In this document: positions 1 through 12,313 of the stretch, one piece after another
Layout of the letters: each line of letters starts with the position of its first letter
How positions within the stretch are numbered: position 1 is the stretch's first letter
Origin: Ciborinia camelliae
Taxonomy: Eukaryota; Ascomycota; Leotiomycetes; Helotiales; Sclerotiniaceae
Reading direction: 5' to 3'
Assembly (NCBI GenBank): GCA_025890175.1
Contig: JANPYM010000005.1
Location: forward strand, 1,002,267-1,066,266
DNA: 64,000 bases
The notes under the pieces: model-generated
What the model was told of the DNA's origin: nothing
Database searches by the model: none
Seen by the model: the letters and a program-made list of their open reading frames with translations, nothing else
Position numbers and translations under genes: made by a program

Positions 1-1934
1 GGGATGGCATGTGCTAGTACGCTTGCCCAACATCCAGAGAAATTCAAAGTTACCATGATTGAAAGAATGAGTGTAACGGGAGGCCAAGCGACGTCCATAT
101 CCCTTGATAAGGATAAATATGGCACCGACTGGATGAACGATGGTGTCCAAGGGGGTTCACCAATCTTCAAACACACGTGCGAGTTTTTCAAACGATATGG
201 TCATGAAGCTCAAGGCATCAAACTACAAGTTTCTTTCGGCAAAGGCAAAGATGGATTTTGGACTAATTGTTTCCCGAGTCATCTGATTGAATGCTTCTCG
301 AGCGATATCAAGAAATTCGGTAAAGTGTTGAAGATCATCAAGTGGACCATGCCTATAATGGGTGTGATACCTATTCGAATCATGCTCAGGATGTTCTTTT
401 TCAGCAAAGACTTTGGCGATAAGATGGTTTATCCTCTGATTGCGCTCTTCCTCGGAACTGGCAATCAAACTGCAAATGTATCATGTGCCATCTTGGAACG
501 ATTGTTTAATGATAAGAATATGAAGCTTTGGGATTATGATCCCGATACACTCCTACCAAACTTACCCCAAATGTTGACATTTCCTAATCTTCACAACTTC
601 TATGAAGATTGGAGGAAAGATTTGGAATCCAAGGGTGTGGATATTCGTCTACAGACTGATGTTACAGAAATCATTCAACGGAATGAGAAAGGCGTTGTGA
701 TGAGCACGAGACCATTTGACCCCGATGCAAATGATAGAAGAGGGGAGCATACAGGTCCAATTTCCAAGACAGAAACATTTGATGAGTTGGTCATGTGTGT
801 TCTAGCCGATGATGCTCTCAGAATCCTTGGTAAAACAGCTACTTGGAAGGAGAAGTTTGTGCTTGGAGGAGCTAAGTAAGTTCTATCTATGCATCTGAAT
901 CTCATCATCAAAAGCTCATGAGCTAACCATCATACCAGATTCTACGATGACATTACCGTGACTCAGTAATTATCCCTCCCCTCATCATCACTCCTATTGC
1001 TCTCAACCATACCACCCCACCAGCCCACCAGCCCACCAGCCCACTAACAACCCCCAGCACCGACCACGAATACTTCCGCAAACACTACGGAACCGAATTC
1101 TCTCCCTCCCTCTGCGCGGAACCCAAATCCCAAGCCCAAAAAGACCAAATCGCCTTCTCAAAAGGTGAGTCACGGGGCATCGACAATGAACCCCGTGGTT
1201 ACCGACCCATGTATTACACGAAAACCTATGCCCAAGACCCAACGAAAATCGAAATGTCATTCGAGTACGTTCTCCAACCTCCCTCCCCCCTTCCCCCCAC
1301 AAAACCCTCTAACCCTCCCCCAACCCAGCTGCACAAACTACCAACACCAATTCCTTCTCGACCAAGACCAAGACCAAGACCAAGACCAAAACCAGACGGC
1401 CGAAACCCCAGCAATCCCCTCCACCACACACATCTTCCAAACCATATTCCTAGACAAGACGCACCGCGAATACTGGACCATGGATGAGATAGCGCCCGAC
1501 AAGACGATCGCGAAGAAATGGTGGCACCAGCTGGGTCATCGCTGGCAGCATTACGCGAGGGTGGTGCCGGGCATGATGTGGATCAATGGGAAGGACCGCA
1601 CGTCGTTTGCGGGGAGTTGGACGCTCGTCGTATGTTGTCCTTGTGGGTTTTCACACTTTTCCGTTGGTCCTCAATGCACTTCATGCTGGATGTTGAGGGA
1701 AAGGAATGGGAATGGGAATGGGAATGGGAAAGTGAAAGAATAGAAATGCTAACGAATCAACAGAATATGCACGAGCTAGCCCTAGTATCCGGAATAGCAG
1801 CTGCCTATAGACTAGGAGCCGATTATATTAAATTTGATGATTTTGCCGAGGAGTTTTTTGGTAACTATATGCTTGTATCACATGGGTTTAGATATAAAGC
1901 CGAGGAGAAGAGGAGGAAGCAGAAGAATCAGTAA
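1..1934 (+). CDS. FAD-dependent oxidoreductase, 3' part (5' end outside window)
   Basis: Five exons join in phase: 1-875, 939-965, 1058-1264, 1329-1629 and 1764-1934 (stop). The first in-window residues, GMACASTLAQHPEKF, read as the end of a GxGxxG dinucleotide-binding loop, and the next strand ends in ER (KVTMIERMS). This is the usual start of a flavin amine-oxidase/phytoene-desaturase-type fold, so the true start lies upstream of base 1. About 526 residues are present. The middle (roughly residues 130-210) is hydrophobic and includes a long substrate-domain helix region. The final exon carries a small FAD-capping stretch (GIAAAYRLGADY) seen at the C-terminus of this family. The substrate is not known. 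A hexanucleotide run around 1358-1393 encodes alternating Asp-Gln and may vary in length between strains. The gene converges on the VPS45 gene. Confidence 0.82.
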
Positions 1935-2653
1935 GAGATATGATAATTGATGTTTGTATATTTTGAGTGAACCATGATTTTTATTATCTGCACTACTGAG
2001 TATTTCGTAGTTTTATCTTCCAGTGAGTAATCAACATGTTCCCTTATAGTTCAAACTCAACTATAGCCTACTTTACAAAGGCATTTGAATAGTAAAGCTA
2101 GCTTGGCTTCCATCAGAACTCTCTCCCCGGGAATCTATAATTCGAAACGGCTCGTCACAATCTCCAGCCAGATATTCGGATAGGATATCTTTGGCTGACA
2201 TCAACCATCCAGAAAATGGAGTATTTCGCCCTAATCACATCAGGCCACCATCAAACTCTGCTCCCCCCCCCCCGGGGATGACGATAGGTGTGCATGGTAA
2301 CGTGCCATCCTTCGCATTTGTCAGGGACCCAAATGTTTTCAAATCTCCATTTCCACTGGAATCACCCAGCCAGATTTGTGTATCTTCGTAGGCTTGTAAG
2401 CCAGCAGAACTTTAAAATTCAAAGAGCCCTAGCTGGACACGCATAGTATAAATAACTATAGGACGTGGGCCTGATAACATCCGGTTCTGAATGAGATTAA
2501 AGACTCCAAGGGGTAATGACAATAGCATCTACCAAATTTGTTGGCCATTAAAGGATATTTTTGTGCATCGAAACAACTGGCTATTGATCGTGTGTAGCCT
2601 ACTAATAAGCAATATTGTCGAATATCGCTAAGATCCTTGCCTTTTCTCCTCAT
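1935..2653. other. Convergent intergenic region
   Basis: This is the space between the oxidoreductase and the 3' end of VPS45. It has a C-homopolymer near 2262-2270 and scattered short open frames without codon or domain support. I see no gene here. It presumably holds both 3' untranslated regions. Confidence 0.6.
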
Positions 2654-4496
2654 TCAGCGTCTCCCTGTCTCTTTTCGTAATCTCCCAGCAGCAGTCGACG
2701 GAGCAGGTTCGGGCCATGAGGATACAGCATCTTCCATTTCTTCTAGGAAACTCGCGCTGTTATGAACCGAGGTGCCCCCCAGAACTACTCTAATGCCTGG
2801 CGAAGAGGCATTTATTTGAGATATGCATTTGGCCTCTTCGAAAGTGGCCCCGCCAATGATGAAAACGACAATATCCTGGGGCTTATCTCGGGTCGTTCCA
2901 CCACCTTCAACGAAAGGATATTGTTGATCACGCAACTTTCCTTTAATCAAATTTTGGAGTGTTAATTCGAGCCTTGGTGAATGCTGGGTGTAGACATTTT
3001 CAACACCCTTGAGCCCCTTAAATCGGTCTCGAGCTCCAGAAAATATGTTTGAGGATTCGAACATATCGGAAATGCCTCCTGTTGATTGATTTTGTTGCAA
3101 CGATGAATGGTAGATAAGGAGCTTTGCTACCAGATCAATGCGTCTTTGCGGGACGTTGCCGGCTGCACCAAGGAGGTCGACAAGGATTGGCAATGCATTT
3201 GAAGGGTGCTTTTCATATCGCAGCGAGTAAAGGGCAACCAGCCTCAGCTTGTTTTCAGGAGTTACATTCGGCGATTGGATTAATCTTTGTACGTTCTACA
3301 ATAATTGTTAGTAGGTTAAACCTGGTGGTATGGAGCTAGAGAGAGTTTCAACTCACTTTTAGGTCACTGGCATGGGCATCATTGCATGCCAAACTCTGCT
3401 CGACTTCACTGACTTCCAATAGATTTTCTGAACCAACCATTCTACTCAACTCGCCAACGAGAGTGACATGCTTACTGACATTTCCAGAAAGCTTGCGAAA
3501 CTCTGGGTATTCCTCGATAAAGCGCTTCATGTCAGCTATTGACTCGATATTCGAGCTGTTTTTGGTTCTTGATTGATATTGCTCGACATAATCCTTGATG
3601 TTGCCACCAAGATCACCAAAATTGAGGTACATATTCTTCTTGAAAAACGGATCCTGGTCTTGGGATAACACCACTTCTTTCAACTCCGGTCGAATTTCTG
3701 GTACCTCACTCAGATCAACTCTCCCATTCTTTATACCAAGAAGTTCGTGAACCATTGCCTGGTATGTCCATTGTGTCAAGAGCGGTGTTATAGGATCATC
3801 CCTTCGATCCAATACCAACAATATTGGAGGAGTATCCACTTTCCTGAAGTCAAACAACTGATCCTCCTGAGAAATATGATACCGCACTTCTGTAGCCAGC
3901 TTCTTTGCTAAAAGACTGTTTTTTTCATATCGAATAAGGGGTTTCTTCTTCAATGATAGTAAAACCGCAATGAGTCCTTCAGTAGTACGTTGTAATGCAT
4001 CTGGATTCCACATATCTGAATTCGAACTCCATATTCGTTGTTTTGGAAATCCGAGGTCAAATGTAAATAAATCGGGATTCACAACAATATAATCCGCAAA
4101 GTGCTCCTGAACCAATTTGACCACTTCATGATCATCTGCTTCTGCCAATCTCTCTAGGGATGACTTCTTCACCACATTGCTGAAGTACACATTGTATTCG
4201 CCATATTTAGGATCTCGAAATTCGTCAATTAGGAATTGTATGGAATCTGCCGATGGTCGAACAAAACATAGACACTTTAGATGACGCATTTTCTCCCTAT
4301 TTTGGTTGTCCAAACGGTCTATGAGGTATACTTCGTGGTTCAGAAGCGCAGATTGTGTGATTGCTGTAGAGACAATGGACACGGTATCACTATCCAGCAA
4401 TAGAACCTTCATCTTCGCAGATGGTGTCCCAGAAGCTCCGTCTCCTGCAGACACCATCTTCGAGATATAACCTGATACGGCTTGAACGACATCCAT
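2654..4496 (-). CDS. VPS45: Vacuolar protein sorting-associated protein 45 (Sec1/Munc18 family)
   Basis: Two exons, 4496-3357 and 3295-2654, are separated by a 61-bp intron with a CTAAC branch site, giving 593 residues. VPS45 is a cytosolic SM protein that clasps the syntaxin Tlg2 and drives SNARE assembly at endosome and trans-Golgi membranes. The N-terminal third shows the SM domain-1 pattern (MKVLLLDSDTVSIVSTAITQ, then EVYLIDRLD near residue 57). The central block LVLDRRDDPITPLLTQWTYQ is the SM-family hallmark. The C-terminal block includes DIVVFIIGGATFEEA and GTSVHNSASFLEEM, typical of the end of the protein. Length fits the yeast protein (about 577). It is divergently paired with the acyltransferase gene across about 500 bp. 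Confidence 0.96.
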
Positions 4497-4997
4497 TGTG
4501 TTTATTGTTTAGAGGTTGTGGCTGGAGTTGGAAGGTATTAATTAATGTCGGGAGGGCGTAAGCATGTCTCAGATCGTGTGCCCGAACGACTCGTAGATGG
4601 TCGAAATATCAGGTTACTTTATGGGCCGCAATAACACTTTTCATGTATCGTCGTCGTTGTTTCTAGAAGAAGGGGCTTGATTTACAATCGGGAACCTGGT
4701 TTACATGTGCTATGTGCTATGAGCTAGTTGAGGCGGAGGAAGCAAGGCTCGGGAGCTAGGCAAGGCCCGCCCGTCATTATCCCACCAAGTCTAGTCCACC
4801 GCCCGGCAGAAAACAAGCTAAAGTGCCATGTGCCTTGGTGAATGGATGATCAAATACTAGGTAGGTACACAAAAGTAAAACTACGAAAACTAGTTGTCTT
4901 CTTCACTCCAGACACGATTCTAACTTCACTAATGGAGAAACGGTAGCACTTCAACCTCTGGTACAGTACAGTAGCTAACATACCTCCATCGATAATA
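4497..4997. promoter_or_regulatory. Shared divergent promoter, VPS45 / ALE1
   Basis: About 500 bp lie between two start codons pointing away from each other, so both promoters must be inside. I see no clear TATA box and no recognised operator. It is mildly enriched in CTAGGTAGGTA-like low-complexity sequence. Confidence 0.5.
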
Positions 4998-6866
4998 ATG
5001 TTGCCATATATCGACACTCGTAAGGAAGGCTTTACCTCACCAAGATGTGATTTAGACTGACAAGTACCTATCCTATACAGCTTTCACATATGCTGCAGGC
5101 ATTCTGGGTGCCTCGACTGATGAATGTAAGTGCTAAAAATAGCAATATGAGCTTGGTATTTGGGTTATGAACTCCATCCTGACATCAGACAGTGAAACTC
5201 ATCACTTCCTTCCTCTTATCATATCCATTTGCTGGACTTCTGAAGCGAATTCCAGACTCGAAGCCTGCTCTGAAGAATCTCTTTATCATTGGGTGTGTAC
5301 TTTACTCGATCAGCACATCGCTTTCTTAATTTGCTCATGAATTCTCTACCAGCGTTTCCACGTTTTACCTCCTTGGACTTTTTGATTTATGGGGTGGTAC
5401 AAGAACACTGGCTATCAGCTCGATCGGGGCATACTGCATCGCAAAATATGTGCAAGGTCCATTTATGCCATGGGTCGGTTTCGTATTTTTGATGGGCCAT
5501 CTGTCAATAAATCAACTGGCTCGACAATTCGTCAATGATCCGGGAGTTGTGGATATTACAGGGGCTCAAATGGTTCTGGTTATGAAGCTCTCAGCATTCT
5601 GTTGGAATGTTGCAGATGGTCGACAACCAGAAGCAGAATTATCAGAATTTCAAAAAGAACGGGCGATTAAACGACTCCCAAGCTATTTAGATTTTGCTGG
5701 ATATGTTCTCTTCTTTCCGTCTCTATTCGCAGGCCCGGCTTTCGATTATGTGGATTATAAACAATGGATTGAGACTACCATGTTCGAGGTCCCTGCTGGT
5801 GTCGATCCTTCAAAGAAAGCGCCAACTCGGAAGTTGAGGAAAATCCCAAGGAGCGGCACTCCCGCAATGTGGAAAGCTGCCGCTGGCTTGTCTTGGATCC
5901 TTCTTTTCCTAAAGCTATCCGCATGGTACTGGCCTGATCTCTTAACTGGTGATCAATACATGACCTATGGTTTGGCTCGTCGTATCTTTGTACTTCATAT
6001 GGTCGGGCTAACTGCAAGATTGAAGTATTACGGTGTGTGGGCATTGACCGAGGGTGCATGTATTCTCTCAGGTCTTGGGTATAAGGGAATTGATCCAGTC
6101 ACTGGCAAAGTTTCTTGGGACAGACTATGTAATGTTGACCCATGGGGGGTTGAAACTGCCCAAAACACCCGCGCATATCTTGGAAATTGGAATATAAACA
6201 CGAATAACTGGCTTCGAAATTACATCTACCTTCGAGTTACTCCAAAAGGCAAGAAGCCTGGTTTCAGAGCTAGCATGGCAACTTTTGTTACTAGTGCTTT
6301 TTGGCACGGATTCTTCCCTGGCTATTATCTTGCCTTCATCCTGGCCAGTTTCATTCAAACGATAGCAAAGAGTATGTTTCCCAGTTCTTGCACTATTTTC
6401 ATGACTGACCATCTATATAGACTTCCGCCGTTGTTTCCGCCCCTTTTTTGTCGACCCCAAAACATCCCTACCCACATCCCAAAAACGCTACTATGACATC
6501 TTTTCCTGGCTAGCCACCCAGCTCGCATTCTCTTTTACCGTCGCCCCATTTGTCCTCCTCACACTTCCTGCCTCATTCCTCATTTGGTCACGCGTCTACT
6601 TCTATGCTATCATTGGCACGGTTCTCTCAACTGCTTTCTTCGCCTCGCCTGCTAAACCGTATTTGATGAAGATGGTGAATGAGAGGAATAACAAGGCGAA
6701 TGAAAAATTGAAACATTCGGTGAGTATGGAGAGCCTAGGGGATAAAGAACCAGTGCTTGGACTACCGGTTGATCCATCGAGGGATTTCGATGAGGCAATT
6801 GAAGAGGCGAAAGCGGAGATTCAGGCGAGAAAGAACAAGGGGAAGGGAAAGGTGGAATTAAAGTGA
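4998..6866 (+). CDS. ALE1: Lysophospholipid acyltransferase, MBOAT family (Ale1/Lpt1/Slc4 type)
   Basis: Five exons are in phase: 4998-5019, 5081-5125, 5193-5292, 5353-6371 and 6421-6866, giving 543 residues. Two tiny 5' exons (22 and 45 nt) give MLPYIDTPFTYAAG, then ASTDELKLITSFLLSYP, which is the conserved N-terminus of the family. The enzyme transfers acyl chains from acyl-CoA to lysophospholipids in the ER membrane (Lands cycle). Several hydrophobic spans are visible. The conserved WNINTNNWLR block starts near residue 335 and the catalytic histidine motif SAFWHGFFPGYY places His at about 374. The tail is basic and acidic, with lysines at the extreme C-terminus (GKGKVELK), resembling an ER-retention type end. 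A start inside the large fourth exon would miss about 88 residues and is rejected. Confidence 0.93.
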
Positions 6867-7731
6867 AGAAGGGTAGAGAGTCAAGGTTCATTGTTAAATT
6901 CTGGGAGTCCTTGGGACTGTATGTAGGTGTGCTAGACGTAAATGAATATACCTTAGATGCACAATAAAATATGAATTTTCACCCCACAATAAAACCAATC
7001 TCATAAATCGATGTTCGCCTTGTACACCAAAACATCAATCTTCATCCCCGGCGAGCTGTTCACACAATTTCTCCTTTTGTCTAAAGTACAAAATACCTAC
7101 CTACCTACCCACCTTACAAATACAACATCCCATCTGAAAATGAGAAACCCAATCCAAAAGCCGCCACTTACTTAGCAATCCAACCTCAGAGTTAACTTCC
7201 AACTCCCTTCTCATCTAGATGATGTTCCCAATATTGAACTCCGATGATACTCACACTCCCCGGTGAGGTTTGTCTGTGAAATGATGGCTTCCTCCCGGTG
7301 AGCAGCTTTCCAATGAGCTAATTTTGACTTTGATTTTCTCTTTTTTTATCGATTATCGAGATCTCGCAAGCGCATCGAAAAAGAAAAATATTGGATTGGA
7401 TTGGGTTGGAACTGTTATTAGTTAGCTAGGGCTAGGTAGCTACCTACTTATTAATAATTACTCTACTCAAATGTTGATATCGAAGTACCTATATATATAC
7501 CTAGGTACCATATATATATACAAAGCTAGGTATTAATTAATTAATAAGGTTCTCCATTAATTCATTCATCCATTAAATCTTTATACAATCTACCTTTTCT
7601 TCCCCCCCCCCCTTCTTCTCCTTCTATCCCAAAATCGAATTAAATTACATTATCGAAGAATTGACTCCCTATGCATCAAGCCCGGGTATCAACAGTAGTA
7701 GTATGCTATGCTATGCTATGCTATGTTACGC
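6867..7731. other. Convergent intergenic region with microsatellites
   Basis: No gene is seen. It contains AT-rich tracts, TA-rich palindromic-looking stretches near 7440-7560, a C homopolymer near 7603 and a pentanucleotide array (GCTAT-type units) at about 7701-7727 close to the 3' end of the glycosyltransferase. Confidence 0.6.
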
Positions 7732-8773
7732 TCACGCTATACGATCCAACAATTCATAGCGATCCTTCCCACTAACTCTTCTCCACAAGGCCATTCCCCT
7801 CCGTTGCGATTTAACCGATTGCATCACCCACATATTCCACGCAAACCATAGGCAACCTCCTACCACTCCCGCGACGGCGAAGCCCGCGACGGTGAGCAGG
7901 AGCCAATGTTTGCCCATCCAGAAGATCGTCTGTGCGTCTTTGCCATGCCAGCTGTTGCCCTTGACGACGTTGAAGAAACTCCATGCGTGCTTGTTGTATT
8001 CGTCGGGCATGAGATTGCGGACGCGACTGGCGTCGTCCGTGACGCTTCTCATGTGTTGGATCCAGAGGACCGAGAGGAATAGAGGTCCCGTGCTGTACAT
8101 GACGGTGATGTATGGCATGCCCCAATTTCGGTTGTAGGATTGGAGCGATTCGATGACGCGGAGGAAGAATGGATGTTGGGGGACGGATCCCATGGCGTCG
8201 TTGCTGATTCCCGTGGGAATCGTTCGGCGCACCCAGGCCGGATAGCTGAGGAGGGGGTCGAGTCGTCGGTTACAGCCATCGTCGAGATCGATGTATATTC
8301 CTCCGTAATGTGCCAATACGAAATAGCGGATAGAATCTGCGCGTTGGATAGGGAATGGGTAGCTGTCGAATGTATCTAGGAACCAAGGATATTCATTTGC
8401 AATAAATTCTCTCGAGGCTGCATCTGTCCATAACTGTAATTCTTTAGCCTCTGTGCCCCAATTCTCCTCTCCTCTTCGAATGAAGTATATATACCTTGTA
8501 TTCATAGTCCTCATGCAAATCAATGCAAGATTGCTGACCCGCCTTCCATCGCGTAGGAATCGAGCTATTGATATAAGTCTGATGAATGATTTTCGGGATG
8601 AGCTGAGTGCGATTCTCGATCAATTCTGAGCCCGGCGCAGGTATCTCAGAGCGGTGGATGGCATCTGCGGCACCATCTGTGAAGAGGAGTGATATGAGGG
8701 TGCTGAAGGCATTCACTAGGAGACCAATTATTATGAAATTGATGACCAGGAATATGAGGGTGCCGCGTCTCAT
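7732..8773 (-). CDS. SUR1: Mannosyl-inositolphosphoceramide synthase catalytic subunit-like glycosyltransferase
   Basis: Two exons, 8773-8495 and 8433-7732, are split by a 61-bp intron, giving 326 residues. The family (SUR1/CSH1, GT32 DXD sugar transferases) adds mannose from GDP-mannose to inositolphosphoceramide in the Golgi lumen. Visible features are an N-terminal signal anchor (residues 5-30), the block IPKIIHQTY, the run IQRADSIRYFVLAHYGGIY followed by DLDD with the metal-binding DXD at 142-144, a YSTGP block downstream and a C-terminal membrane span (HWLLLTVAGFAVAGVVGG). The length is a little short of yeast Sur1 (382). The splice choice restores EYKLWTDAASREF, the conserved junction. 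Paralogues in the OCH1/HOC1 group share the fold, but the C-terminal TM favours SUR1/CSH1. GDP-mannose for this enzyme would come through the VRG4-type transporter at 13210-14543. Confidence 0.85.
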
Positions 8774-10951
8774 GATAGGGCTGGATTGAGGGAGAAATCC
8801 AGAACAGAAGGAGTTTTCTAATCAAGGGGTTTTAATCGTTTAGTTGTCTTCTTGTCCCTGTAGGAATAATATCGATTTTGAAAGTTGGTGATGGGGATCC
8901 CGGGAATGATTTGATCGATAAGATAAATAAGGTTGAGATAACGGATTAACTTTAGGGGATCATAAAAGTTGAAGAGTTTCCAAAACTACTAGGGAGCGAT
9001 AGTACAGCGTGTGAGTATATGTTTTTGAAGGAGAGTTGTCGATGATAGGTTTTGATGTTGTTTGGAGGTATTACTTGTAGGAAGACGGGAACTTTTCCCC
9101 CCAAAAATTATTGTTGTTGTTGGTGGAATAAATTAAATTTTTACTAATAGAAGTACGCGTATCCTGCTCCGTAGACTCCGTACCTAGGAAAAGGGGAGGG
9201 AAATTGTAAATACTGGAGACTGGGTGGAACAAAGAATATTGATAGAATTGAAGAACAATATCATCTTGTGACCAAAAATATCAAATCATGTTAGAAAATC
9301 AAAGTTAAAAGAATGGAACTCTTAGAACTCTTAGAAATACCATACCTTGGAAGAATATATTCTATATATAAATAAGAATGGTTATAGAAGGTATGTAAGT
9401 AACCCTAATTAATCCTAGTAGGGTTAGAACTTAGAAGGAGTATAAGATGTAAAGCTACCTATCTATAAATACCTATCTAGGTCCTAGGTCCAGGGAGGCA
9501 TTGTATTGTCGACATGCTACCGAGGTACTAGATGCTAATTGCTAATTGCTAGGTGCTAATTGCTACTGTAAATGATTCCGAAGCAATTGTAAAGGGAAGG
9601 CGTCGAACTCCTCAAAACATATAGTAGGTACCTTCTATTAAACTCTAAAACCCTAAATTTATCAACTAGCAGTATAAAAGCCGACATATAGTTCGTTCGT
9701 TAGATATCCTTTACTCCCGACTCCCGACTCCCGACTCCCGACTCCCAACAACCAACCAGAAACTATGTAGGTAGGTAGTTATTAGCCACCCCCATTCTAA
9801 GATTTAAACGCCATTACATTGGCATTTCATCGCTGCCTACATATATAGATACATACTTATTAGAGTCTTAAGCTAGGTAAAACAGTATATCATTAAAATA
9901 TCTACTTGTCAGAAGACCCCAATACACCTCTGCATACCTAGTAGGTAGATACATAACCCAAGCCCCAAGCCAAAACTCTTATCTCTCAAGATCTAATCCT
10001 CGATATCACCCACGAGTCACTCACGAGTGCCACATACGCCCAAATCCAATACCTAGTATCATCAAATACCTACCTATCTACCTACCTCCATAACACTAAC
10101 CAAATAACTAAATAACTTCCATCCAAGTTTCCAAGCCAACTCCCGAAATCTTCCATCTTCCATTTTCCATCAACCTGTTGAACTTTTCATTACTATTAGA
10201 GTAGCCCATCCACCCATCCACATGTTCACCCATCCATCCACCTGTTCAATCACATCACATCACACCGCCGCAAAACCAAACCCAAACCCAAACCCAAGAT
10301 TCAGGAGAGGCATTGCATTCTCGCCTATGACCAATATACCAATAAACCAAGAAAGGACCAAATATTACGCGTCATCTGGACACCCCACCCCACTCCAGCA
10401 CCAGCACCAGCACCAGCACTCAAAGCCAAAAAAAAAAATCCCGATTTACGGGACGTTTGCTCGCCGCGTGACCCGTCCCGTCCCGTCAGTCAGTCAGTCG
10501 GTCAGACAGACGTTCGTTTAATCATTTAATTGTTCGCACTCATCCTCATCCATGGTTAGGTATGCTTATCGGATTCGGATTCAGATTCGGAATCGGACTC
10601 GGACTCGGACTCGCACTCGTAAAATAATAATATCCTAAATATATGAGGAGGTACCTAGCTACCTACCTTTAGATAGCTAGGTACCTAGGTAGTGGTCGGG
10701 TTTCCGAGCACCCTGATGGAAAGAGTCCGAAATACTAGGTATGCCACTGTAGTAAGGAGTACCGAATCGACATTCCCTTCCGCTTCCGCTTCTGCCGTAC
10801 GGATAAGTGCATGTGAGAGGACAAAATTGTATGATTTTGCTATATTATTGGGATATTGTCACTTTGAGTCATGGTATATCAATATCGATGTGATGATTGC
10901 GATGCGTAGATATTGATTTCTGTAGTCAAACGATACGATCCTATCCTATCC
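8774..10951. other. Gene-free 2.2 kb, simple-sequence rich
   Basis: I see no supportable gene. The region has a 7-bp array (ACTCCCG units, 9713-9746), CAACCA/CCATCC runs near 10200, a CCAGCA array at 10395-10419, GGACTC/GGATTC-type runs near 10570-10620 and many CTACCTAGGTA tracts. It contains the promoter of the glycosyltransferase on its left and the 3' region of MMM1 on its right. Confidence 0.6.
9713..9746. repeat. 7-bp tandem array (ACTCCCG)n
   Basis: Almost five exact copies of ACTCCCG are read directly from the sequence. It is a noncoding minisatellite and probably variable in length. Confidence 0.9.
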
Positions 10952-12313
10952 CTAACCCATACTCAACCCGGGCATACTCCCCGGCATGGTATATTCCTCG
11001 CCCCTCTTCCGACGAAACCTCAATCCATCATCACTGCCATTCCCATCCAAACCCATATCCGGCACATCCAAATTAACGCCCAACTTGCTCCTGCCTACGC
11101 GAACCCCCGTCTCCGCCTCAACTTCCTTCCTAGCCTCCTCTCTCAAATCCCTCTCCACATCTCTACTCCTCGCCCTTCCAAGACCCCCCGCTTCAGACCC
11201 CGTATCTAGATCCTCTCCGCCTCTTGTATTCTTCTTCCTCGGCCATAAGCTAGGGAGTTCAATTTGTTGAAAGCGTGGCTCGACACATCGTTCATCAAAC
11301 CAGGTATGGAGTCGAGCTTCGATCAACTGAGCAATCTTCGGCACATCTTGTAGACGAGATCGACTACCCACCAAACTCCTAATCGAAAGATCCAGTCTGT
11401 AATCATCCAAGAAACAGAATGCCAGCGTAGTAGGGCTTTTATTCAATGGACTCCCTGGAACAAAAGAGATGGACAAAGTACCACTAAACCTCACCACCGA
11501 AACCGCCAGCGCCACCGGAAGCACCGCAACCAGGGGCTTTGGATAATTGAGCAACAACTTTGTCTCCACCCCCAGCGTGATGAAATCACTCAAATCCACA
11601 TCCATCCTAGCCTGCAACCTTCCATGTTCTCTCCCCGCAGCCCCGCCTTCTCTCCCCAAAGTCATCCCATCCTCATCGACGGGAATAACCCTACAATTAC
11701 TAAAAATCGGGAAATCCTCTCCCAAGCTCAACTCGGTCACTTTAATCTCATCCAGAAAATCCGGTCGGTTGCCCCCATTCAACGCCTGTGTAAGACTCGT
11801 AAGAATCGCATCGTCATGCTGTGCATCCGCGCGAAACTGGGCTATCGTCTGCGCAATCAACACGTTGAACCAATCGAGACTTTCCGGCTGATGGCCATCC
11901 ACATTATAGTATGTTTTACTCAAGATGGCGGTCGTGGTCAACGGCGCCGGGTTCCGCAGAACGCTCGAGAGTTTGCGATTGAGGGATTGGGAAGCATGGC
12001 GGGGTGTGGAGCTGCGGAGTGTGAGGAGAGATCGTTTATGTGCGAGGGTTCTGGAGCGACGTTCGGTGGCGCGGAGTGCGGCGGTGACATCTGGGGAGGG
12101 AGCATCGCCGAAGATGAAGAATTTTATGAAGGCGCCGATTAGGATGACGATTGAGAGCTGACCTAAAAGTAGACCTTGGGTGAAGGAGAGACTGTAAAAT
12201 CGTGTTAGCGTGACCTGATCCCAATTCCCTTCTTCAACACAGAACCTGGGGAAGAGGGGAACGAACGAAGATTCAGCCTTGTCTGCCAGTGGTATGGGCT
12301 CCGGCATGGACAT
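10952..12313 (-). CDS. MMM1: Maintenance of mitochondrial morphology protein 1 (ERMES subunit)
   Basis: This is one open frame of 453 residues. Mmm1 is the ER-anchored subunit of the ER-mitochondria encounter structure and transfers phospholipids with Mdm12, Mdm34 and Mdm10. The single membrane anchor [19 protein letters not shown], then [10 protein letters not shown], sits near residues 42-70. The SMP lipid-binding domain runs from about 145 ([15 protein letters not shown]) to about 345, ending in the typical [20 protein letters not shown] block. A charged tail follows. The stretch 12192-12245 (54 nt, in frame) looks like an intron: it has a GCTAAC branch, ends TTTTACAG and has a weak GTTCTG donor. 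Splicing it would join FVPLFP directly to SLSFTQG and remove 18 unconserved residues. The start at 12313 is the first ATG in frame. Confidence 0.95.
   Translation of the reverse strand: MSMPEPIPLADKAESSFVPLFPRFCVEEGNWDQVTLTRFYSLSFTQGLLLGQLSIVILIGAFIKFFIFGDAPSPDVTAALRATERRSRTLAHKRSLLTLRSSTPRHASQSLNRKLSSVLRNPAPLTTTAILSKTYYNVDGHQPESLDWFNVLIAQTIAQFRADAQHDDAILTSLTQALNGGNRPDFLDEIKVTELSLGEDFPIFSNCRVIPVDEDGMTLGREGGAAGREHGRLQARMDVDLSDFITLGVETKLLLNYPKPLVAVLPVALAVSVVRFSGTLSISFVPGSPLNKSPTTLAFCFLDDYRLDLSIRSLVGSRSRLQDVPKIAQLIEARLHTWFDERCVEPRFQQIELPSLWPRKKNTRGGEDLDTGSEAGGLGRARSRDVERDLREEARKEVEAETGVRVGRSKLGVNLDVPDMGLDGNGSDDGLRFRRKRGEEYTMPGSMPGLSMG

Noticed and set aside
1165..1743. 192-codon frame starting with an ATG at 1165
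   Set aside because: It runs through introns of the oxidoreductase. Only part of it coincides with true exon 4.
5289..5492. ATG-started frame at 5289 as the ALE1 start
   Set aside because: It crosses an intron and is out of frame with the MBOAT domain. The mini-exon model explains the conserved N-terminus.
7811..8279. Antisense and out-of-frame open frames in the glycosyltransferase
   Set aside because: They overlap the DXD glycosyltransferase exon, which has clear conserved motifs.
11624..12142. 172-codon plus-strand frame opposite MMM1
   Set aside because: It is antisense to the SMP domain coding region and has no protein features.
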